Below, one piece after another: positions 41,401-52,641 of a stretch of 64,000 nucleotides of DNA (position 1 is its first letter; the number at the start of each line of letters is the position of its first letter). The stretch lies in assembly GCA_022829145.1 (NCBI GenBank), contig CM040761.1:13512245-13576244 (forward strand). The letters run 5' to 3'. Made by a program: the position numbers and the translations under genes. Source of the DNA: Albula goreensis (lineage: Eukaryota; Chordata; Actinopteri; Albuliformes; Albulidae). The notes under the pieces are model-generated. The model had not been told where the DNA came from. It was given only the letters and a program-made list of their open reading frames with translations, and ran no database searches.

Positions 41401-44400
41401 GCAACCCCTCGTCGACTGGAAGCTGAGGACAAGCTGTACACCATTTTCAAGTATGACAACAGAAAGGTATGGCTGAAGAGATCAAACCCAGCAGCTACCA
41501 TGTCGATTACCATAGTAATGATGCTTAGCACAGTCTTTTATCTAGTTTATAGTCTTTATTTTAGTTTTTTATCTGTGTTTTTCTATCTATGTCTACATAG
41601 CTGTATATAGGAGATGTATTCTGTGTATATGTACTGTGTATTCTGATTCTTAGGTGCACTCACTGCGTTATAAAATGGTCAAAATCAGCCAGACCAGGTA
41701 CAAACTCACCTGCCACTATCTCCAAGAGCGACACAGGGAGTTGCCTCAGGTGAACCACAGGATGTAAGTGGTGTCCAACGTTCAATTGAATCTACAGTCA
41801 CTTAAATTGACACTGAATACAAAACACACACATATTTAACAATTAAATGACCCTTGTCGATCTGTTTTCACCAATGTTCAACACAAACTTCATTAATTAT
41901 TTAGATTTTTGGTATTTTGTAGACAATTCTCAGGGATGTGCAGGTGTGGTTTCATATTTTACCAACAACTAAAGTTATTGAATAAATACTTATAGCAAAC
42001 TACCACTGCTTTACAATCTTGGTCCTCTGAATAGATTCTGTGCAAAAAGGGCAAAATTCAGACCTGAGTAACACCCTGCTGAAGTCCATCTCCTAAATGA
42101 TGATAGACCATCAGAAACACAATTTTTGCCATGGAAAGTGCACATAAGCTGTACATAACTCTACATCTGGATGCAGCCCAAATGGAGGGGTTGTCCTCAG
42201 TGTGAAGAGCAGTCTGTTCCCCAGTGGGGGGTGGGAGGGGCCTGTAGCCACAGCTGCCTACCTCCAGCCCCCCTGGGGCGGGGCAGAAAACGGGACCCGG
42301 GGACATGGCGCTCTAATCAGCCGTGGGGATGCAGAGACGAGAGTGAAGTGGAGCAAAAGAGGCCGAGCAATTAGTGGGGCGCGTGCCGACAACATGAGAA
42401 AACAAGGCCTCGCCACGAGACATGCGCTAGCTAATCCTGTCTAATGGAGGATTAACATCTGAGCAGAGCACTGATAACATACAATTAGGACTGGGATGTA
42501 TGTAAAGTAACAGCCAGGTGACTAGGAAAAAGAAACACAACACCAATCACAAAAAGAAAACAAATAGGCCTACTACTATGTTGATAGACCATATTTAACC
42601 TTCCACAATATGACAAAAGCTGGGTTGTTTATGTGCTTGTCTGCCCCAGTGCACATCTGTGAGAAGCGGTCCCTTATGCCTCATGTTGTCACAGGAGAAC
42701 AGGACATGTGTCACCACATGAAGAAATGCACAGGAAGTCGTCACAGAGTGAGAGGAGGAAGGAGAACCAGAACCGGCCCAGAAGAGCCCTCCTCCGGATT
42801 CCTCCAGAGCCGGCCCTCTGTGAAGACAGAGACCTGGAGAGCAAGCGGAGCACTGCCTACTCCGAAAGTGATGACGGTGAATAGCACTGTTGTGTGTTAG
42901 GTCAACCAAAGTCCTGTGTTGCTTGAAACTTTGTGACTTAAATATTTCTGCCTGCCCCACACCCTCAGTGTACTAAACACAAGCACGCTCCTGCTGTAAG
43001 GCTCCTTAGATGTAAAGCTACTTCCTCCTTCTACTTACACACAGATTGAATGCTCAGCATGTATTCGTAGAGCACGTTGCTGTCACAGCTGGGAGTTTAG
43101 GCCATCTGGCATCATCGCTGGTCTGAAACATGGATTTCACCCTCTTTCTCACATTGTGTGCATGTGCAAGCTAGAACAGAGTATAGTGATGTGACCTGTA
43201 CTGCCTTTTGCTGGACATACGCAAATCCCCTCAGTCACATTCCCTCAAGCTCCCATTCTGGCCTCTCCATATTCCAGTTTTCTCACTAATTCTCACCTGC
43301 CTGCATCGAGGCAGCACCTCTCAGTCACCCTGAGCCAGTGCTGCATCTTCCTCCAGTGAAAAACAATTTCCGTCCTCTGCCCTCAAAAAGTAATCAGAGA
43401 TAAAATGTACAAAACAACCTTCCTCTAATGTTTTTTCCACCAGGAAAATATTCAGAATCAAAGCATTTTTTTTCTCATCTCCAATTTCCTTTGAAGTGTC
43501 CTTCAAGCTAACGTAGCATCGCTGCCCAGCAGAAGGCTCACATCTGTTAATGGGTGATGCGTTCATCAACAATTAGTGTCCAACTGTGCCTCTTTGATCA
43601 AGGTGTTTCTCCACTTCCAGTCTCTTAAAGAACCATGAACACACATCTGTTTGCAGTTGCAGTTCTTATGTCGTTGCAGCCCAGATTACTTTGGGTGAAA
43701 AAGTAAAAACAGTAGGGATTGAAATTACTGTGATAATAAAAACGCTAAAAATACTGTGGTAATAACACAGACAGTAACATTGGAACCTGTGAGGCAGAGG
43801 TATTGATCTGGTTAGTGTAAAGCTTAGTGAATCAGTTGGCCTCATGCTTGGTACTGTGGTTGTGTTTCAGGGCGGCAGAGTTTTGGAGAGGAGTCTCACA
43901 GGAGCAGCAATTCTGCCCTTAGTTCCTCGCTAGGGTTAGGGTTATCCTCTCAGAGCCAAACACCCCTTCCCAGCCAGCCATCCACCCCCCGCCCAGCACC
44001 GGGTTCCCATCATGCAAAGCAGTCCAGTGAAAGCCCAGCCCCGCCTGCTGCTGACAGACTGGAGGCCCTGGCTCAGGCCTTGCTGTTAGCTCTGGAGCAG
44101 CATCAAGGACGGCAGCAGGTACACCACCCTTATGATCACAAGGTTCGAGTTAGGTCACTGTGAAAAAGTCTTTCGACAAGAGATTTCAGCAAATGGTGTA
44201 TTCAGGGCTAAGCTGTTGAATTGAATCATTATGGTAAAAACGCTGTGTACAGAGTTAAATATGTATGATTCACTATGTCCTCTCCTCTGTGTACGTGGGC
44301 TGTGACAGGAGATTCAGAGGTGTATCAAGGCCCTGTCCGGACGCAACATTGATGACGATGGGCAGGTGGAGCAGAGGGGAATGACTACACAGCACCAGGT

Positions 44401-47400
44401 AGCTCTGGAAGATTTGCAAAAGCTGACCCCTCCCACTGCAAATCAACCCAATTGGGACAAGGGTAAGCAGAGCAATGGACCCACCTCCTCTGTAGTGTTG
44501 TCCATGTGCAACAGGGAGCACAACAGCAGCATGGCTAATTCGGGCTTTAACAAATTGGATGATCATGTATTTTATGGTGCATGCAAATATCATCATCTGT
44601 TCTAGATTCTTCTTCTGAAATCCCCATACAATATAATTATACACATGTAGGTTGTCATTCCTTAAAAGAGAGACTTTTTCCATAATAATGTATCTATAAT
44701 AACATGGCAACATAACACCACAGTCATTTTTTAAAGGTCATAGTGAATGCTCCACAGAAAGTGTGCTGATTGTTAACATATTAGCATTTTGAGCACAGAA
44801 ATCCAGCTACAGAGAACCCTGTACATGAGAAACAAAGGAGTACCGGGTCTGATACTCAACAGAATGAAAAAAAACACAAAAGCTGGATGGATTTGTTGAC
44901 TTGTTTTGTGGATGCTTGTACAGGGAAGTGTTGTGCTCAGATAATGAATTCCTCATTATTATCCTTTTTTTCTCCAATCTTTATTCAAGTGTTTCATTTC
45001 TGCCGGCTGTGTAGGAGCTTTTCTTTCATTTGCATAACAACTCAAAACATTCAATTAAGCACCACGTAGCATTTGCATTCGGTGTACTTGTTCGACTTAT
45101 TGTAAAAAATATCTTCTCCTTATGGTTCTTCTTCTAAATCAAGGGTTTGACTTTGAATGCAAATCAGAACACTTTAAAAAAAAAAAAAAAAAACGTACGG
45201 AGAAGTCATTTTTGCAATCCTGTTGTGTGATCTGCTCTAGCTCTCATGGAAGGAGAAGATGAGACTAAAATTCTATATAACTGAAGCTCAATATTAGACA
45301 TAGAGTAGCTGAGATTTTCAAATGATTTCAAGGGGATCTGTAGTTTCAAAACCTCCTAACAGCACACATGAATATGTAGTTTAACAATACAGAATGCTGA
45401 CTCATGAGAGAAGCACTAGAGAAATGCATACTTTCACTCACATTGGACCCTACCCACAATGCACATGTAGGTGGGCGTTCTGTCAGAGAGTGCTCCGAGG
45501 CACAGATCAGGGAGGACAGCTCCGCCCTGGGCTGATCTGTGCCCACGGTTCTTGCTCTCATTTGTACCGTGTGCGTACCCTCGTAACCCCTGGGTTTAGT
45601 ACAGCGTGGTAATTACCAGCGGCCTGTCGGTGCTTGTGTAAAGAGGCTTTTAATTGATCCCCATGCACCTGGAGAGGACACTGGAGTAAGAGGTGGGGGA
45701 TGGGAGGAACCTGTTGGCTTTTAAGGAGCAGTCGTGTTGAGCCAGGTCCGAGAGGCTGGAGAAGCCACGCTTGTGTTCCTGATGACCCATTTCATTGTGT
45801 CCACAAGTCACGATTTAACTTTAATGACTCAAGGTAAAGCCTGTACAGATGTAGTCTTTTATTATAATGAGTGAATAAGATGTACATTTTTATGGTTAGT
45901 GTTCAATTTGCATGTAGATTTTTGCCATGAATTCCCTGATAGATGGATAGAGTGACAGCACAAGAGCATAATTATGAGTGGGAGCATGGAGTTGAATTGA
46001 GAAAGTGGTGATATTTACAGTCAGGCTCAAAAAACCTTCTCTGCAAGCCCCAGCAGTGTAGACTATGGTTCCCTGATGGTTTTATGGTTTTTTTGAACAT
46101 TTGAAAACTTTTAATGTAGCTGATTTGCCATGATTCCCAGAAAGATGAGTATGGTAACATCAGACCAAAGATCCTATTGTGAACACTGTGCTGGATTATG
46201 AAGGAGTACTGCAGTAATCTTTGGACTCCCATACCAAGACTCCCTCCCCTCACACTCTTCCTCCTGCAAGCCCCACCTGCCTAGCCTCTCTCATTTAGCA
46301 TCAAAATGTCATCAAAAGCTTAGCAGCAATCCCATTGTGGTTGCTTATCCTCGAGCTGAGGAGCAGCACAGCCTGGGCTGTTCCAGCAGGAGTCCCTGGA
46401 ACACCCGGAGTTTACAGTGTGAAATGGACACCACTCACAAACGGGAGTCACTCTCTCATCTGGAGATTAGACCCACCCTGCAGAAACACTCAAAACACTT
46501 CTGCTGTTATTTTGCTTTGTATACATCAGGACTCTTTGAGTCATGTTCCATTTGATTGGAAAGTACAGTGTGGGTTTATTGCTCTTGAACAATATACACA
46601 TAAGTATTAATGTACATATTCATAAGAACAACAAGCTCATTCTTAAATATGCATGCTATTATCATGTTTGCAGTGAAAAATTTTCATTACCATTTATTTG
46701 CTAATTATGTGTCATAAATAAATGATTCATTAAATTGCTTTTTGTTTGTTTTTCTCTGTGGTCAAATGCCAAAACTAAGTGCATGGCCACGTGTCTGCAT
46801 GCTGCTAGTTGAATAACCATGCTGTTACATAAATCGGGTTGAAATCCCTCATCGTCCCCTGGCATGATGGTATTTGCACTTTATTATGGTATTATTAGCA
46901 ATACAGAACTTTTATTGAACTTTTTTATACTTTTGAAAACTGTAGGCTGTCCCAGTCTCAGAAGTGTGTTTATGCTGACTGTCACGGCTTGATAATCACT
47001 GTCACTTTCACTTTTATACATGCATCACTAAATTGGTTAATGTTTGCTCCTTCTCGTTAAGAAATACAGTTATATAATAATGTACTCCCTCTGAGACAAA
47101 ACAGCGAGCAGTATTGAACATTTGTATTGTGACTCAATACATGGGACAGTGAACAGTCATAAAGTTTTATGTTGTACATGTAGTGTTCTTGACTCCATAG
47201 CACTGAGAATCATCATGGGGCGTTCAGTGTTATCATTGGTCAGCAATGCAGAGTAATCAGTGTGCAAAAGGAACCAGAGCATGTACACCAATGCTCTATG
47301 CATGTCTTTATGCACTTTAAAGTCTGTTTTCTTTAATCTTAGGACAACATAGTTTTAAGAAAATCCCTCCTCTTGCAATGTGAAATATTGTGAATACGCA

Positions 47401-50400
47401 TATGTTTTTTTATTGCCAATGTGAATCATCATTCATCAATCATTGAGAATCACATTTTTTTCAATGCGTTGCAGCCAATGGCTAAAAATGAACTTTCTGT
47501 GGAAATCCCCATCCAATTTTCCTTACCACACACCTTCCAGATGAGGAAGGAGTGCACGCAGCATGAAGGGGACCAAATGTAATGCATAGAATGCTGCATG
47601 CTTTTTTAACTTCTTTGATGTAATGTCTTTAACTCTTACACTCATCTCCTTGCTGCCAGAAAGCACTCAGACCGCTCAAGGCTCTGACACAGTTTCCTTG
47701 TGTTGATGAAATGAATTTGTGCACTCCCCTCTGCACAGTAATCCCAGGGCTATTCAACGCTGTTTTATTTATAGCCTTCGGCCATGACTGGCCACGACTA
47801 GCCACTTGTTGTGGATGCAATCCGCACCTTTACACCACTCCTTGGCCTCTATAGGATTGAGGTAAGCCGGGCATCAGGCACCTGTATTTAGCTCCCGGTC
47901 CAGCAAAAGGCATTATGGGGCTCAGATAGGAGTTGAGCTCTAATCTGAGATTAACAGCTCTGATCTATAGATCACCAGGCGGATTTCTCGGGTCTCTTTA
48001 GGATGGTGCTGGATGCTGAAACAGGTGAAGTATCTTGGACTGTGCTCCTGGCCAATGTGCTGTTTTCTTATCCTTATCCGATTCTCAGCTCCAAGCGCTT
48101 ACTCATCAAAACTTGAGTTTGCAAGATTGCAGAATTGGCGCTGTCTTTCTTTTTTTTCCCATTTCCATGACATAGACAGTGTGAAGTTATAATGATTTTT
48201 TGTGTGTGTGTGATCAGGCATTGGCAATTGATTTTCATATAATTTTCAGACTGGGCACTTGATGTAATAAACTACGTAGTTGCAGTGAATATTATATTTA
48301 TTATTATATTATATTTATTATAATATTATTTCAATTAGTCAGAATTCAGGTTTCTAAAATAAAAAGACAAATGCCTTTTGGAAATTTTGCATTTCAACAT
48401 GTAAATACTGAATGAAAGACAACAAAATTCCACCAAAGATAATCTAAAGACAGTATTATGTGCCTGCACTGTAAGTATATTTACAAGTAAACATTGGTTG
48501 ACAATAAGGTGTTATAATCTCTCAGAGGAGGATTTATTTTTCCCAATGGGAATCCCCAATCATATTTGTGGGACAACATCAGTTCCAGTGAGTGGAGACA
48601 AGTTCAAGTGCCGCACATCTTTCAAGGAGCACATCCTTGTTGTCTTATTCTTTCACTCTGTAGTTATTCAGGTGTGCTATGCAGCCATGTCATTAGAGGA
48701 CTGTATTTCATGTGCAGCAGGCACAGACAGATCACTGGCCAATGAGACAAGTTGCACACCTCAACATCAGGGAGAGTCACTTCACACAGCTCAGCTTTTT
48801 TTCTGACTCCAGTCCTGATGAGCTACAATGCTGAGGTTACACAACTGAAAATCGGCTGTGAACCACCCCTAAGAATAGTCCGTTCGACACCCCCACCATC
48901 TTATTTTACCTCACATGATACTATTAAATTAATCCAGTCTGTAAGCCTTGGATTCTCCTGGCACTTGCTGGCCCATTGCTGCTCCGTCAATAAACAGAAC
49001 AAAAAAAAAGCAGAGGTTTATATTATTATATAAACCGGTCTTGGAAACTGGCTTCACCCCTTCTCTCAGAAATGGTCCCCAAACACCATATCCCTTTGCA
49101 CATTACCATACAGCTGCTTGCATTGCATGATGTGCTACTTGCATTTTGTGAGTATGATCATTTTAAAATGCTTAATCAGAGATTCTAAAGGAGGAGTTTC
49201 CCATTGTCTTACCTGCACCAGAATATATGCATTCACTGGACTGTGGCATGTTAGGAAATTAGAAAATCAGTTTCAATCTTCACAAAGCTAAGGCTAGGAT
49301 TGCCTTGTCACTGCAGGAACTTTCTGAGCTTATAAAACTGTAAAGTATAAAACTAAGTAGTCTGGATATGTTTTGCCTCCATTTATCAATTAAAATTGTG
49401 ACTTTTCTGATTTCCAAAATGAGCTTTTTACACCATGCGTTTTTTGTCTTCATGATATTTTCTCTTATTTGTGTATTTTATTTAATCATTATTAAACAAG
49501 CATAATATTAACATATCTTCCCTCTTCCTGGAGGCATTCCTGAATATGTAAGGACAGCTAGACTCCTCCTGCCCAAAGTGAGCCCTGGACAGGAAGTACT
49601 GGCCCGATGGTCCCAGGATGGCTGGTACCACCGCAGTGAGTCACAAAGCCAAAGACAGGAACTTTCTGTCCATCACAGTAACCACAGGAGACGCTCATTA
49701 CAGGGCTTAATCTCCTTTAAAATGCCTCATCAAAACCTAATGAATAAATCATGGGTCATCCTCAGGTTCGGTGGTCCACTCTTGTGGGGATCAGAGCTAC
49801 TTCCTGCAGAGCAAGGAGGGGGCACTGGCGAGAGTGTGGAGGGAGGACATCATCACAGAGGGAGATGATTCCAGCCAGGAAGTCAAGGTAAGAAGAAAGA
49901 GTCCTCAGAGGTACTGTCAGCTATCAAGTCTGTGATTGAGTTTTTTTTAAATATCCAGTTGAAATTAGTGAAATTCTGTGCCACAGACTGGTAATGAATG
50001 GACTGTCCATGGAGAGTTTTCTTCCATTTCTGCCTGGAGATGCCCATCCCTTAATCTTTTTACTGTCCTTCCCTTCAGGAAGAAGACCCTATAATTGGTG
50101 CCCACCCTCTGTACCCAGAACGGTACTGTCCAGGAGTAGTACTGACCATTACAGGGGATCTGCAAGTAAAGGTACGGATTCATCAGAATGAGGCCAAAGT
50201 CTTTGTGAATATTTTTACGGCTGTGTTAACCTACCTCTGCCATGTTGGTGCCGTAGGTGAGGTATTACGATGGCACCGAGGCGCTGGTCTTCCGTGAGCA
50301 GATCTTCCTGATTCCCGCGCAGAAGTTTGAGAGGGACGTGGCCTACCTGCTGGAGTGCGAGGAGCGCTGGGTCGGACAGCCAGTAGTGGCCAGACGTGAC

Positions 50401-52219
50401 CACACTGCAACCTTTCACCCCGGTAATCCATTATCCAATGGCACACATGAGTCTGCATAACTGTAAGACCCCCTCGCCACTGGATGTTATGTAAAACTAT
50501 ATCATCTTTACACTATTTGTGCTTTTGTTTTTTGGTCATCTTAGAAATATGAATACCTATACTTTTGCTGGCACAAGACAAACACACATCAGGGCCCATT
50601 TATAAAGCATTTCAGAACAGGGGTGCTGATCTGAAATCCAGTTTCAACAAGTTTAAGATCATCATGAATAATTTTAGGATGTGGACAGAGAAAAACTTTT
50701 CCTAGGTTAGCATTCCTGCTCTGAGATGCTTCATGAATCCAGACTGGTGTGGAAAAACAGGGGGATGTTCACTTCATCTTTAAATCTCTCATTCCCATTC
50801 TAGCCTATGAAATACTTCCAAAACCTACATTCAGACCTCACTTAAAACACCAAATAAATGTTTCCCTGCAGGAATGTCTCTCTGTGATGTGTAAAAGGGT
50901 TCATTCACATTGTTTAATTAGCCTAATCCATTAGTTTGCATCTTGGTGTTGGATTAGTTCTGAGCTAAACAGCATTGTAATATAATGGTTAGAGAACTGG
51001 AATTGGATCTAGTAAGCTCCCAGGTGGGAACTAGAGATGTACCCCTGGGTGAGGATCTCAGTCTGAGTTGCTTCAGTATTCTGCTGTACAAATTGATTGA
51101 CTGTAAAACAATGTCACCTGTGTAAGTCATCCTGGAGAAGAGCATTTGCTAAATGCCTTAAAATGTAAATTTGGCAGCGGAGGTTCTGCGGAGGGTTGGA
51201 AATGGGAAGCAGTACAGGATACGCTGGGTTGATGGAACCAGTGTGGTCCAGGACAGGGAGTGGATTTTCGGGAAGTGGAGTTGGTCACGAGCCCTCACCG
51301 TCGGGGACTACGTGTTAGCCCCAATCCGCCACTCTCCACTCACCTTCTTACCTGGGGTTGTACAGGGCACCAGTGGAACTGTGCTTCACATTCAGTTTAT
51401 CAATGGGAAAAGGTAAGAGCGGACCCAAAACTCAAATAAGTGCTGCTGAAAAAGAGAGGCAGCAGAAGGGAAAGGGAATGCACCATATACATAGCCAACT
51501 TTTTGTCCATAAATGTGTTTTGCGTTAAAATTAACTAAATGATGCCAAATATGTAACTGTGATCAAAACTAATAATAAACAATAAATAACTTAGATGTTC
51601 TATACTAAAGCTGATGAGGACCTGCTATACTGGGATCAAGAAAACACTCTCCTCTTGACCTAGTTGATTTACAGTGCTCATTAAATCACATTAACTAAAC
51701 AGGTGCAGAGTGAAATAAAGTCACTCTGAACCTTTGTAAGAGGAGCAGCTCAGTGCTGTCTGCTTGTTCTGGGGTCGGTTTTCATGCTCAGAGGCGATAT
51801 CATGAAGCCTGAACTTCACCCAGCCCCTGATCTGGAGTCATTTCTTAGTCTCAGTCAGCTTGCCTTTGCTTTGGTGATACTGGCAGCATTTACAGCATTG
51901 ACTGTATGCAGACACAGTGATGAGTGGCACTGGAGCAGTGAGCTGGAACAGCATAATAGGTAGTGGTACTTGAGGGGAAGCCTTCTCTGGTAGCATGTTT
52001 GTGTTGTGCCTTGACAGCTGTCAGCCGGAAGAAACCCATCACTGCTTCTGGCTCTCAGAGGAGCAGTTCAGCACGGCAGCACAACACTACAACAGCCAGC
52101 GACAGCGTGGGACAGTGGAGGAGGAAGATGAGGATAAGGAGGGGCAGGGAGAAGAGGGATCAGAAGAGGAGCTGGATGAGTCTGTTTACTCCAGCGACTC
52201 CAGCACCTCCAGTCTCTGA
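21461..52219 (+). CDS. vwa3b: VWA3B orthologue, complete, 34 coding exons, 1667 residues
   Basis: VWA3B is an intracellular von Willebrand A-domain protein of unclear biochemical role, linked to recessive ataxia in humans. Coding exons: 21461-21632, 22445-22533, 22929-23179, 23628-23787, 24148-24317, 25031-25140, 25534-25650, 26798-26994, 27793-27947, 28046-28184, 28326-28457, 29766-29864, 30391-30573, 30904-31034, 31305-31468, 31889-32035, 32433-32493, 32734-32890, 36387-36505, 37551-37601, 37986-38181, 40309-40435, 40791-40915, 41329-41466, 41654-41763, 42695-42876, 43871-44118, 44309-44462, 49534-49635, 49766-49887, 50079-50171, 50257-50422, 51178-51412, 52018-52219. All are AG...GT bounded and phase compatible (5004 bases in total). 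The frame follows human VWA3B from LAWLKIHGLK to the first DUF4537 region, then runs about 300 residues beyond the end of human (about 1294 residues as recalled). The start is the first ATG after an in-frame stop at 21425. Exons 2 and 27 are least certain at their 5' edges. Confidence 0.95.
23628..25650 (+). CDS. vwa3b: vwa3b exons 5-8: rest of degenerate vWA 1 and linker
   Basis: Residues about 171-357. Exon 6 has a core strand (VEAVYLFTVGDFEDN) where an active vWA would have LTDG. Exon 7 contains RFHAFAEMHNFEDE, like human RFHAFAERTE. Exon 8 (25534-25650) encodes AGIREDVFLVWREMEEA, like human AGVREDVFLVWQEMEEA. An upstream acceptor at 25457-25458 would add 25 in-frame codons (see findings). 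Confidence 0.93.
25651..26797 (+). other. vwa3b: vwa3b intron 8 with a C-poor, G/T-rich stretch
   Basis: From about 26370 to 26770 the plus strand is strikingly poor in C and full of gtgag/gtgtag/gggtt words, like an old degenerate minisatellite. An exon-like block near 25936-26013 was rejected because its phase cannot join exon 9. Confidence 0.6.
26798..30573 (+). CDS. vwa3b: vwa3b exons 9-14: second module and intact vWA 2
   Basis: Residues 357-658. Exon 9 repeats the module pattern (DWLTQYGLKAQKLLLFDAL ... FRHSDGVV). Exons 10-11 repeat the RLEWLGRGSRELFG pattern and lead into a vWA domain with a complete metal site: DTSDS (Asp at about 499), Thr in GGSTNT (about 566-571) and Asp in LTDGRPD (about 590-596). 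HTISFNCKDPEANRFL follows in exon 14. This second vWA should bind a divalent ion. Confidence 0.95.
28458..29765 (+). other. vwa3b: vwa3b intron 12
   Basis: Contains a long GT microsatellite at 29201-29276. No other feature recognised. Confidence 0.7.
29201..29276. repeat. GT dinucleotide microsatellite
   Basis: Thirty-eight uninterrupted TG units in vwa3b intron 12. Confidence 0.98.
30904..38181 (+). CDS. vwa3b: vwa3b exons 15-22: linker, third module, helical segment
   Basis: Residues about 659-1000. Exons 15-18 encode a charged, Arg/Pro/Ser-rich linker. Exon 19 repeats the module a third time (SWLRTNSLVARRLTIIDALA, then KFVPILEKYIYSKVFDE). Exons 20-22 encode likely helices (RRLDLIVWRALTQEEKDK) matching human RLNKIVWRALSQEEKEK. 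No third vWA domain follows. Confidence 0.93.
32891..36386 (+). other. vwa3b: vwa3b intron 19
   Basis: About 3.5 kb of AT-rich sequence, with a degenerate GT-rich patch at about 36235-36310. No exon or mobile element recognised. Confidence 0.6.
36716..36905 (-). mobile_element. tRNA-derived SINE, minus orientation
   Basis: On the minus strand a tRNA-like head (gttaagaaactaggcttgta, with a B-box-like GGTTCAAATCC) is followed by a body. It ends in gtaagctttgcaagccactc...gggcatctgctgagg, the decayed teleost SINE tail (consensus like GTAAGTCGCTNTGGATAAGAGCATCTGCTAAATG). It lies in vwa3b intron 20. The boundaries are approximate. Confidence 0.75.
38182..40308 (+). other. vwa3b: vwa3b intron 22
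   Basis: Holds a GATA tetranucleotide microsatellite (38357-38422). Around 39540-39740 the sequence is less AT-rich and includes GGCTAATTAAATC. No exon was supported. Confidence 0.6.
38357..38422. repeat. GATA tetranucleotide microsatellite
   Basis: About sixteen uninterrupted GATA units in vwa3b intron 22. Confidence 0.98.
40309..41763 (+). CDS. vwa3b: vwa3b exons 23-26: first pair of Tudor-like (DUF4537) units
   Basis: Residues about 1001-1167. The first unit runs from LKGQRVLARSETDGFYYHG through KRVMVDFSSGDTEVIPLGSL. The second runs from LRVGDCVLVGSG through FVPGVVIATPRR and YTIFKYDNRKVHSLRYKMV. Human VWA3B has the same region (GQKVIARCDENGFYFPG). The G-x-x-V-x-A ... F-x-x-G-x-V ... V-x-F-x-x-G pattern is that of small beta-barrel Tudor-like folds. 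Confidence 0.92.
42432..42454. promoter_or_regulatory. Inverted pair of OTX/CRX-type TAATCC sites in vwa3b intron 26
   Basis: TAATCC at 42432-42437 and GGATTA at 42449-42454, with TAATCA (42314) and CAATTAG (42368) nearby. They lie in a GC-richer block (about 42180-42470) that stands out from the surrounding intron. The motifs are short, so function is inferred only. Confidence 0.3.
42695..44462 (+). CDS. vwa3b: vwa3b exons 27-29: low-complexity charged linker
   Basis: Residues about 1167-1361. The sequence is rich in Arg/Lys, then Ser/Pro/Gln, with STAYSESDD and a likely helix DRLEALAQALLLALEQHQ. Exon 27 uses the acceptor gttgtcacag at 42694; the other candidate at 42639-42640 meets an in-frame stop. 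Exon 28 holds a telomere-like ctagggttagggtta run that stays coding (GLGLS). Confidence 0.8.
44463..49533 (+). other. vwa3b: vwa3b intron 29, largest intron of the gene
   Basis: About 5.07 kb. It holds an A16 tract (near 45176), an inverted repeat (45499-45543) and a GC-richer patch with palindromes (about 47820-48010, including 47941-47973). No separate gene or internal promoter was convincing. Confidence 0.6.
45499..45543. repeat. Inverted repeat, 12-base perfect arms, 21-base loop
   Basis: GGCACAGATCAG at 45499-45510 and CTGATCTGTGCC at 45532-45543, in vwa3b intron 29. The loop is GC-rich. Confidence 0.85.
49534..52219 (+). CDS. vwa3b: vwa3b exons 30-35: four further Tudor-like units and acidic tail
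   Basis: Residues about 1361-1667. Unit a: SPGQEVLARWSQDGWYHR. Unit b: RYCPGVVLTITGDLQVKVRY. Unit c: WVGQPVVARRD through KQYRIRWVDGTSVV. Unit d: LTVGDYVLAPIRHSP, then FLPGVVQG and VLHIQFINGKR. The last exon ends in an acidic run (EEEDEDKEGQGEEGSEEE) and SSDSSTSSL before the stop TGA at 52217-52219. Exon 30 joins exon 29 across a 5.07 kb intron in matching phase; a separate gene is possible but less likely. Confidence 0.85.
50972..51172 (+). mobile_element. tRNA-derived SINE, plus orientation, abutting vwa3b exon 34
   Basis: The tRNA-like head contains TGGTTAGAGAACTGG (A-box-like) and a decayed B box. The 3' end is gtaagtcatcctggagaaga followed by gcatttgctaaatgcc, the same tail family as the copy at 36.7 kb. 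It stops within about 5 bases of the exon 34 acceptor AG at 51176-51177. Confidence 0.85.
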
Positions 52220-52545
52220 GCCACATAGCTCTCCCATACAATTTTCAAGCTTGTTGAAGCATTTCATGCTGCCAGCACTGCTTTTGCCATTACATTAACA
52301 TGGCACTGTTTGTATGTATACTGAGGTATTCCTTGAGAGTAGGGCATCATTAATATACAGAGTCATGCAGCAGCAATCAAATTCCAGTTTTGTCTGTGCC
52401 TTCTTTGCTACATAGTGTTTTAAAATTAAATGTTCTCTCAGAGCCAAGCATGCTTCAGGGTCTAGAACATTGCAAGTAGAACATGCACACACGACAGAGG
52501 ATCTTTACCCTGTAGTAGAAAGAGAGATGTTTCTCCTCCACATGC

Positions 52546-52641
<96 letters not shown>

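Noticed and set aside
42641..42694. Earlier acceptor for vwa3b exon 27
   Set aside because: The vwa3b frame meets TGA near the start of the extension; the acceptor at 42694 keeps the frame open.
44273..44713. 146-residue minus-strand open frame
   Set aside because: It overlaps vwa3b exon 29 in antisense and shows no family features.
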